A stretch of 64,000 bases of DNA from Streptomyces sp. NBC_00708. GTDB taxonomy: Bacteria; Actinomycetota; Actinomycetes; Streptomycetales; Streptomycetaceae. The notes under the pieces were generated by a model, which worked only from the letters and a program-made list of their open reading frames with translations, was not told the origin of the DNA and made no database searches. Numbering within the stretch: the stretch's first letter is position 1; every line of letters begins with the position of its first letter. Made by a program: the position numbers and the translations under genes. Of the stretch, positions 59,109 to 64,000 are shown in pieces. The DNA lies in NCBI GenBank assembly GCA_036226585.1, contig CP108999.1, positions 1-64,000 of the forward strand, written 5' to 3'.

Positions 59109-62100
59109 TCAGGCCGCGGTCCCGAAGCCCTCGGCACGGAGGTCCTGGTCGCGGAGCTGAGTGAAGTCGACGTCGAGTTTCGGGTCGTACGCCTCGGGCT
59201 GGATGCCGAGTTCGTGGGTGGAGTACTCGCCGAACCGTTTGATGTGTTCGGTCAGGTACGGCGAGATGTGCGCCAGGTCCTCCGGATCGACCTCCCATCC
59301 CTCTTCCAGCAGCTGGCGGACGATCTCCGCGATGTCCAGGGCGTTGTGGAAGATCACCGCGTTCGTGAGCAGCGCGTTGAACTTCATCGACTTCTCCTGC
59401 TCGATGGGGTCGTTGTCGGCGAGGACTCCCTGGTTGCCGAAGCCGACCCACTGGGAGAACCGGTTGAACGACTCGACCTTGTTCGTCGCCGCGGTCACCC
59501 GTCGGCGCAGTGGCGCGTCCGAGAGGTAGCGCAGCAACTGCACTGTGCGGATCACGCGGCCGACCTCGCGGAACGCGGTGTAAGTGGAGTTCTTGTGCGA
59601 GCCCGACCGCAGTCGCTTCAGCAGGGTTGAGGAAGAGATGGCGCCCTCGCGTACGGAGACCGCGACCTTCATCAGATGCCGGAACTGGGACTCGATCAGG
59701 TCCCAGTCGATGACGTTCTTGCCCGTCTCCCCGAACAGGGAGTCGATGTGGACGTACTCGCTCTGCTTGGACGGCCGGTAGAAGGTCAGGCCCTTCCAGT
59801 TCCTGATCCTGGGCATCAGGTCGAAGCCCAGCAGGTGAGCCAGGGCGAAAACGGGCACGCTCTGGCCCTGGGTGTCGGCGTGCACGGTGGTCGGCTTGAC
59901 CTCGGAGGTGTTCTTGAGGAGGCCCTCGATGATGTAGACGGCCTCCCACACCCCGCACGGGATGAAGTGCGTGAACAGCGCGATGTAGGTGTCGGAGATG
60001 TGGTGGTAGGCGATCCCGCCCGCCTTGCCGTACCGCACACTCGTCTCGGCGAGCAGGTTGTTGAGGTAGGTGTCCATGTGGGTGCCGTCGGCTGCCACGG
60101 CGGTGCCGTCGCCCCACGCCTGCGAGATGTCGAGGCGGGCGTGCGGGTTGACCAGGTCGGCGACGGCCTCGTTCAGCAGGGTGATGGAGAAGTGCCGGTT
60201 GGCGACGTACGACAGCTCGTGCCCGGACACCCCGGGGATGTGCTTGGCCGCCTCGTACGGGCCCATGTTGGTGCCCTTGACGAAGGTGGTCAGCACGTAC
60301 CGGCCGAACGGGTCCTTCAGCTTCGGGTCGTTGCCCGAGGGCGGCCCGAAGCGGCGCCACCACTCCACCCAGTACGCGGTCCGGGCCCCGATCCCCATCA
60401 GTGTGCGCTCCGGCATCCGGGCTTTGACCTCCTGCTCCAGGCGCTTCGCTGAGGGCCGTTGCCCCTCCGAACGGTGCGGCTTCAGGGAGGGGATGCCGGT
60501 CTCCGGGTCGATGACCAGGCCCTCGTTGTCCGGATACCCGGCATCGGCCGCCGCGGCGGCGCCGCGCAGCTTGTCCTCCAGCTGCCGGCGGAAGGCCGCC
60601 GCGTCGAACGCACTCGCCTCGCCCTCCTCGCACAGCCCGACTTCCACCAGGTAGTCGGCCAGCTGTTCCTGGATGTCCTCCCACGCGAGCAGCTGCTCGG
60701 ACCAGTCGGCGTACTCCTCCGAGCCGACCACCGCGACGTCCCCGGTGCGTAGTTCCTCGGCGAGGTGGGTGAAGACCATCGCCTCGAAGTGCTTGCGCAC
60801 GAACCGGCCCGGCCGGGTCTTGTCGAGCACGGCCTTGCGCCAGTTCTGCGTGGCGAAGGAGATGTCGACCTGCTTGCCGTCCTCGCCGAGCGCGGTGATG
60901 TACTCGCCTCGGGCGCTCTCGTGGCGCATCGCGTGCGCGAGCGCGGCCAGCACCCGCCCGTCCTCGGACGTCGTGGTGAACTCCAGCTTCTCCGCCAAGT
61001 CGAACATCACCGACCGGTCCCGGCCGAGCTGCCCGTACAGCAGCACCTCCCAGAAGTTGCCGTGATGCGCGGATACCTTCTCGATCTGCTCGTACTGCCC
61101 CGCGAACCCGCCGAAGCCCTCCACCGCCCTGGTGACCGCTCCCAGGCCGCCGGCCTGTACCAGCTGGGCTTTCGTCAGGGCAAGCACGGCCGGGGAGACC
61201 TCTCCGCCCAGGCGCCGGGCAACTTCTTCCACCGGCGCCGCCTCGTCCAGCCCGTCCAGGGCCTTCACGGCGTCGGCGGTCATCGCCGCGGCCTTCGCCA
61301 GCGCTTCCTGGGCGGGGCCGCCGTCGTCGAGGTTCTTGAGGACGGTGCGGTAGTTCCCGATCAGGGCCTCGACGATCTCCCGCTCGGCGAGCCGGATCTC
61401 CTCCAGCTCCTCCTTGGCCTTCTTGATCTTCATGGCGACCCGCTTGCAGAACATCGTCGCCAGATCGTCCCGAACCCGCATCCGCGCCTTGTGGGCGAGG
61501 CAGGCCAGCAGCGCGATCCGCTTGACGGCCGCGTAGTCCCGCAGTTCGGAGGCGTCCGCCGCATCCGCTTCCCCGGCGAAGTCGGTGACCTTCGGAGCGG
61601 CAACGCCGTCCACCCACACCGCGGTGTCGCCGAGCTCGTCCAGCCACTCCAGGTACGTGAACAGGCGCTTGAAGTGCGACCAGCTCGGGCCCTGGGCGGT
61701 CTGCTTCAGCCGGTTGAACTGCGTGGTGCCGTCGCTGTCGCGCTCGTCCAGCAGCCGCAGCATCCCCGCCTGCTCGGCGAGGCTCATCCGATCGTGGATG
61801 CCGCAGCAGATCGAGGTGTTCACCTCGGTGCGGATCGTGGAGGCCATCGTGTCGAAGGTGGAGAACGCTGGCAGTTCCAGCCCGGCCGCCACCACCTTCT
61901 CCAGCGCGATATTGATCAGGTCGGCGGGGCGGTTCTTCGACGCGGCCTCCTTGCGGATCGCCGCCTCGGCGATCTGCCGGGCCTGGGCCTGCTGGTACTT
62001 CGTCCCCACCCGCTGGCGCACCTCCGCACGCTGCCGCTCGGCGGTGCGGCCAGTCTCGTACAACGGGAGCGTGCCCTCCGGCAGCTCGACCGTGCGACGG

Positions 62101-62324
62101 ACGAAGTCGACCACCATCTCCGGATACTCGTCCGGCTTCGGGAACCGGCCCATCCGCTGATACGACTTCAGCGCCAGCAGCAGCGCGAGCTGATGCCCGT
62201 CGGAGTCCATCCGCCCAGCGGCCCACGCTGTCTCCTCCCGCGTCGGCGCGAAGAAGAGATGCAGCTCATGCGCGGTGATCAGCCGCTTGAACCGCGGGTA
62301 CGCGGTCCGCTCGATCGAGGTCAC
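59109..62324 (-). CDS. tnpA: Tn3-family transposase TnpA
   Basis: A 1071-residue DDE transposase of full Tn3 length. The N-terminal DNA-binding region starts MTSIERTAYPRFKRLITAHE; the catalytic residues are D in WGDGTAVAADGTHMD, D in TVHADTQGQSVPVFALAHLL and E in TNKVESFNRFSQWVGFG. It recognises the 49-bp inverted repeats and makes 5-bp target duplications, both observed here. It is transcribed leftward from just inside the right repeat. No frameshift or internal stop is present. Confidence 0.93.
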   Translation of the reverse strand: MTSIERTAYPRFKRLITAHELHLFFAPTREETAWAAGRMDSDGHQLALLLALKSYQRMGRFPKPDEYPEMVVDFVRRTVELPEGTLPLYETGRTAERQRAEVRQRVGTKYQQAQARQIAEAAIRKEAASKNRPADLINIALEKVVAAGLELPAFSTFDTMASTIRTEVNTSICCGIHDRMSLAEQAGMLRLLDERDSDGTTQFNRLKQTAQGPSWSHFKRLFTYLEWLDELGDTAVWVDGVAAPKVTDFAGEADAADASELRDYAAVKRIALLACLAHKARMRVRDDLATMFCKRVAMKIKKAKEELEEIRLAEREIVEALIGNYRTVLKNLDDGGPAQEALAKAAAMTADAVKALDGLDEAAPVEEVARRLGGEVSPAVLALTKAQLVQAGGLGAVTRAVEGFGGFAGQYEQIEKVSAHHGNFWEVLLYGQLGRDRSVMFDLAEKLEFTTTSEDGRVLAALAHAMRHESARGEYITALGEDGKQVDISFATQNWRKAVLDKTRPGRFVRKHFEAMVFTHLAEELRTGDVAVVGSEEYADWSEQLLAWEDIQEQLADYLVEVGLCEEGEASAFDAAAFRRQLEDKLRGAAAAADAGYPDNEGLVIDPETGIPSLKPHRSEGQRPSAKRLEQEVKARMPERTLMGIGARTAYWVEWWRRFGPPSGNDPKLKDPFGRYVLTTFVKGTNMGPYEAAKHIPGVSGHELSYVANRHFSITLLNEAVADLVNPHARLDISQAWGDGTAVAADGTHMDTYLNNLLAETSVRYGKAGGIAYHHISDTYIALFTHFIPCGVWEAVYIIEGLLKNTSEVKPTTVHADTQGQSVPVFALAHLLGFDLMPRIRNWKGLTFYRPSKQSEYVHIDSLFGETGKNVIDWDLIESQFRHLMKVAVSVREGAISSSTLLKRLRSGSHKNSTYTAFREVGRVIRTVQLLRYLSDAPLRRRVTAATNKVESFNRFSQWVGFGNQGVLADNDPIEQEKSMKFNALLTNAVIFHNALDIAEIVRQLLEEGWEVDPEDLAHISPYLTEHIKRFGEYSTHELGIQPEAYDPKLDVDFTQLRDQDLRAEGFGTAA

Positions 62325-62407
62325 AAGTCCCGCCCCAGGCCCAGAGATCAGTCAGTACCAGCACCAACGACCTTCGGCTGAATGGGTGACGGCGCGACCG
62401 CGCAGGA

Positions 62408-62456
62408 CACCAAGATCAAGAACTGGCGGCTTTTGGGCTTACCTCGGCGCTACCCC
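62408..62456 (-). repeat. Tn3 right terminal inverted repeat
   Basis: 49 bases, exact complement of 56122-56170, followed by the TCCAT duplication at 62457-62461. Confidence 0.95.
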
Positions 62457-62498
62457 TCCATGGTGTCTCCCGTTCTCAAGATGTGTGCGGGTGGGTGG

Positions 62499-62897
62499 TC
62501 AGCTCAGTGCGGTGAGGGTCAGGGCGGCGACGGCCAGGACCAGGACGTGCGCGGTCTGGTCGACGTGCGCGGCGCCGCCCTTGGCGGCCCACTCGGGTTG
62601 GCGGGTGTGGGTCATCCACCACTGGATGGGCCAGCGCCGGTCGATGAACCCGTGCGTCAGGCCGATCAGCGCGGCCGCGGCCGCGCCGGGCAGGACGCCG
62701 ACGCTCTCGTCCAGGACGACGGCGGCAACGACCAGGGCGAGCGAGCAGGCGGCGACGTGCGTGCCGGCGTGGGCGAGGTTCGCCCGCCACCCGGCGGCAT
62801 TGCGGGCGGCCTTGTGTTCGGCCTGGTGGTCGGTCTGGAGCGGGTAGTCCGCGAGTAAATGGGCGACGTAGAGCAGGACGAAGACGGATGCGAACAT
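62499..62897 (-). CDS. DUF3307 membrane protein
   Basis: A 132-residue membrane protein, ATG at 62897 with GGAG about 8 bases upstream. Four hydrophobic segments can be seen: FASVFVLLYVAHLLADYPL, VAACSLALVVAAVVL, VLPGAAAAALIGLTHGF and AHVLVLAVAALTLTAL. The HLLADYPLQTDHQAEHK motif and conserved histidines (AHAGTHV, DRRWPIQWW) identify DUF3307, a widespread integral membrane family of unknown role, common on phages and plasmids. Its native downstream neighbour is the 38-codon gene now 6.3 kb away across the Tn3 element. Confidence 0.82.
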   Translation of the reverse strand: MFASVFVLLYVAHLLADYPLQTDHQAEHKAARNAAGWRANLAHAGTHVAACSLALVVAAVVLDESVGVLPGAAAAALIGLTHGFIDRRWPIQWWMTHTRQPEWAAKGGAAHVDQTAHVLVLAVAALTLTALS

Positions 62898-62980
62898 GGT
62901 GGCTTCTCCGGTGGCTGGGGCTGTCGGGGGCGTGGGGCGGCCGGTCGCCTGGCAGTGATTACGGCCGCCCCACGGCGCGT

Positions 62981-63160
62981 CTACTTCTCGTCGTCGTCGT
63001 CGGAACCGGAGACGGTGACGTTGCCGTAGAACACGCCGCCCTTGATTCCGTGGTTGACCCCGCCGAACACGCCGCCGACGATGGCGCCGTTCTGGTCCCG
63101 CTGAGCCCCGTTGTCGTTGCTGTTGTTGTCGGCGTCGGTGCGGGTGATGTGGAAGCGCAT
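62981..63160 (-). CDS. 59-residue Gly/Val/Asn-rich peptide
   Basis: Supported by AGAGAGG 8 bases before the ATG at 63160. The sequence runs MRFHITRTDADNNSNDNGAQ, then a repetitive core with GAIVGGVFGGVNHGIKGGV and FYGNVTVSG, and ends DDDDEK. Alternating Gly, Val and Asn with regular spacing is reminiscent of bacterial amyloid-signalling (BASS/RHIM-like) motifs, which work in defence and cell-death circuits, but the match is loose. It lies between the DUF3307 gene and a probable DNA-binding gene on the same strand. Confidence 0.6.
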   Translation of the reverse strand: MRFHITRTDADNNSNDNGAQRDQNGAIVGGVFGGVNHGIKGGVFYGNVTVSGSDDDDEK

Positions 63161-63200
63161 GGTGGTGACCTCTCTCAGGTGTGTGATCGGTGGTGGGTGG

Positions 63201-63557
63201 TCAGATGCCCCTGTTGCGGCGGCCGGACTCGTACATCCGTCGCACCGCGCTCTGTCGCTCCGGGTCGCCCAGGAGGAATTCGGCGAGCTTGCGCCAGGAG
63301 GTGCCGTACGTCTCCCGCAGGTGGAGGACGTAGGCGGCGCCGCGGCGGTCCATCAGCTTGCCGAACTCGATCGTGTGCCTGGCAGCGAGCTCTTCCTGGC
63401 CCTCGGTCGAGGGGACGACGCCGCGGCCCAGGGTCTCCAGCACGTCGGCGAGCTGGTCCCTCTCGATGGCCCGCGCGATCAGTCCGTGCGGGTCGTCCTC
63501 CGGGGTCCAGGTGATCTCCACCGAGTGGCCGCCGGTCTTGGTTACGTTGACGGGCAT
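63201..63557 (-). CDS. Probable DNA-binding protein with upstream operator
   Basis: A 118-residue protein, ATG at 63557 with GGGGAG upstream. The N-terminus is strand-rich (MPVNVTKTGGHSVEITWTPE); the middle and C-terminus are helical with YGTSWRKLAEFLLGDPERQS and AVRRMYESGRRNRG, resembling a short helix-turn-helix. The gene is preceded by a perfect inverted repeat at 63592-63627, so autoregulation is plausible. It starts a leftward operon with the Gly/Val-rich peptide, the DUF3307 protein and, originally, the 38-codon gene. Confidence 0.65.
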   Translation of the reverse strand: MPVNVTKTGGHSVEITWTPEDDPHGLIARAIERDQLADVLETLGRGVVPSTEGQEELAARHTIEFGKLMDRRGAAYVLHLRETYGTSWRKLAEFLLGDPERQSAVRRMYESGRRNRGI

Positions 63558-63591
63558 GGTGCATCTCCCCTGCTCAGTACCGGTGTGCGCT

Positions 63592-63627
63592 TTGTGCACA
63601 CTTAGAGAATGGCATAAGTGTGCACAA
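63592..63627 (-). promoter_or_regulatory. 13-bp inverted-repeat operator with embedded promoter
   Basis: TTGTGCACACTTA (63592-63604) and its exact complement TAAGTGTGCACAA (63615-63627) flank ten bases. On the minus strand, TTGCAC just upstream and CATTCT 17 bases later give a usable -35/-10 pair overlapping the dyad, 35 bases before the ATG at 63557. Extra TGTGCAC half-sites surround it. Confidence 0.65.
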
Positions 63628-63759
63628 TGTGCAAGGGGCTTCGGTGGATCCGCGAAACAGCTGCCGTCGGCCGCCCCGCCGGAAGCGCTCGGTGCCCTCG
63701 CCGCGGCGGCCCGGACGGATTCGCGGACGAGGGCCTGATCGCCGGGCCAGACTGACCGC

Positions 63760-64000
63760 ATGACGCACTCACGCCGGGTCTACGGCAGCGACGGCGAGCC
63801 GGACGGCGGGCCCGAGCCCGGCCACGACTACCGCGAACTCGTGGGCGGGCCGCTGGACGGCCAGCTGCTCGACGTCACCGGCTGGAGCGAGGACATGCTC
63901 ACCACCGGGGCGTACCTGATCGCCCCACTCAGCGCGTACGGGCCCGGCGGCCGCGCCTCCTACGAACCCGCTCCCGGTGCCCTGGACGGGCCGTTCATCT
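63760..64000 (+). CDS. Hypothetical protein, partial (runs off the window)
   Basis: A frame with strong codon bias from the ATG at 63760 to the window edge, at least 80 codons. It begins MTHSRRVYGSDGEPDGGPEP, then GHDYRELVGGPLDGQLLDVT and DMLTTGAYLIAPLSAYGPG. It resembles small acidic Streptomyces plasmid proteins with a GPLDGQ motif, function unknown. It is divergent from 63201-63557 across the operator region. Confidence 0.6.
   Translation, partial: MTHSRRVYGSDGEPDGGPEPGHDYRELVGGPLDGQLLDVTGWSEDMLTTGAYLIAPLSAYGPGGRASYEPAPGALDGPFI

Larger units (their letters stand above)
56122..62456. mobile_element. Tn3-family transposon (Tn4556-like)
   Basis: A 6.3-kb element with perfect 49-bp terminal inverted repeats starting GGGGTAGCGCCGAGGTAAGC and a 5-bp target duplication, TCCAT, at 56117-56121 and 62457-62461. 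It encodes a 1071-residue Tn3 transposase, a serine resolvase and two passenger genes of unknown function. The inverted-repeat start matches the Tn4556 type known in Streptomyces. Intact repeats, duplication and reading frames indicate a recent, probably active insertion. Confidence 0.95.

Noticed and set aside
57712..62226. A 1504-codon open frame on the minus strand overlapping the Tn3 transposase
   Set aside because: It is in another frame over tnpA and the passenger genes, has no domain motifs and reads as Arg/Gly-rich; tnpA itself is full length.

Overview
The window is high-GC actinobacterial DNA, almost certainly Streptomyces: strongly GC-biased third codon positions, GTG starts, GTGA/ATGA stop-start overlaps, and families typical of the genus. 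It reads as the left end of a linear replicon, a linear plasmid or plasmid-like chromosome arm. Bases 171-429 hold at least six hairpin palindromes with TTC/GAA triloops, like Streptomyces telomeres. They are followed by a helicase of the telomere-adjacent type (691-3228). The very first bases are AT-rich and lack the canonical CCCGCGG start, so the telomere is atypical or the true end lies outside the window.

Layout. 1-11 kb: telomere-like palindromes, helicase, a DUF4238 gene with two unknown partners, a small membrane protein and a two-gene Septu-type defence system (ptuA/ptuB, 7646-10092). 11-16 kb: unknown genes mixed with relics, including a broken copy of the telomeric helicase and a RapZ-like fragment. 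16-17.5 kb: a pAL5000-type repA-repB pair preceded by three long direct repeats. 17.5-22.5 kb: small unknown genes, a RapZ-C-like protein and a secreted HNH lipoprotein. 22.7-25 kb: a D5/P4-type SF3 helicase behind an array of at least 12 copies of ACGGGACTG in alternating tandem pairs, a probable second origin. 25-29.5 kb: divergent CoiA-like and zinc-ribbon/Vsr-like nuclease genes, a small RelE/ParE-like gene and an ATP-dependent DNA ligase. 29.6-31.6 kb: a TnpB gene immediately followed by an orphan type I-E CRISPR array. 32.7-40 kb: a complete lasso-peptide operon (precursor, cyclase, RRE, protease, ABC exporter), continuing into a tiny ORF and a frameshifted F420-ligase-like gene, with a divergent HTH/TPR regulator. 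40-43.3 kb: a decayed second CRISPR array, unknown genes and a paralogue of the RelE-like gene.

43.4-50.7 kb: a ku gene cut in two by a 6.3-kb Tn554-like element (two tyrosine recombinases plus a TnpC-like protein, carrying a HEPN-like gene). 50.8-56 kb: small hypotheticals, a secreted protein, an Mrr-like membrane nuclease and a decayed XRE regulator. 56.1-62.5 kb: an intact Tn3-family (Tn4556-like) transposon with perfect 49-bp inverted repeats and a TCCAT target duplication, inserted exactly at the start codon of a 38-codon gene. 62.5-64 kb: DUF3307 membrane protein, a Gly/Val-rich 59-residue peptide, and a probable DNA-binding protein behind a 13-bp inverted-repeat operator.

The segment is thus a mosaic accessory replicon with two candidate replication modules, a defence system, CRISPR memory without cas genes in view, a natural-product operon and two recent transposon insertions with precisely readable junctions. 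Most small genes have no recognisable function. No search could be run, so family names come from motifs read directly.
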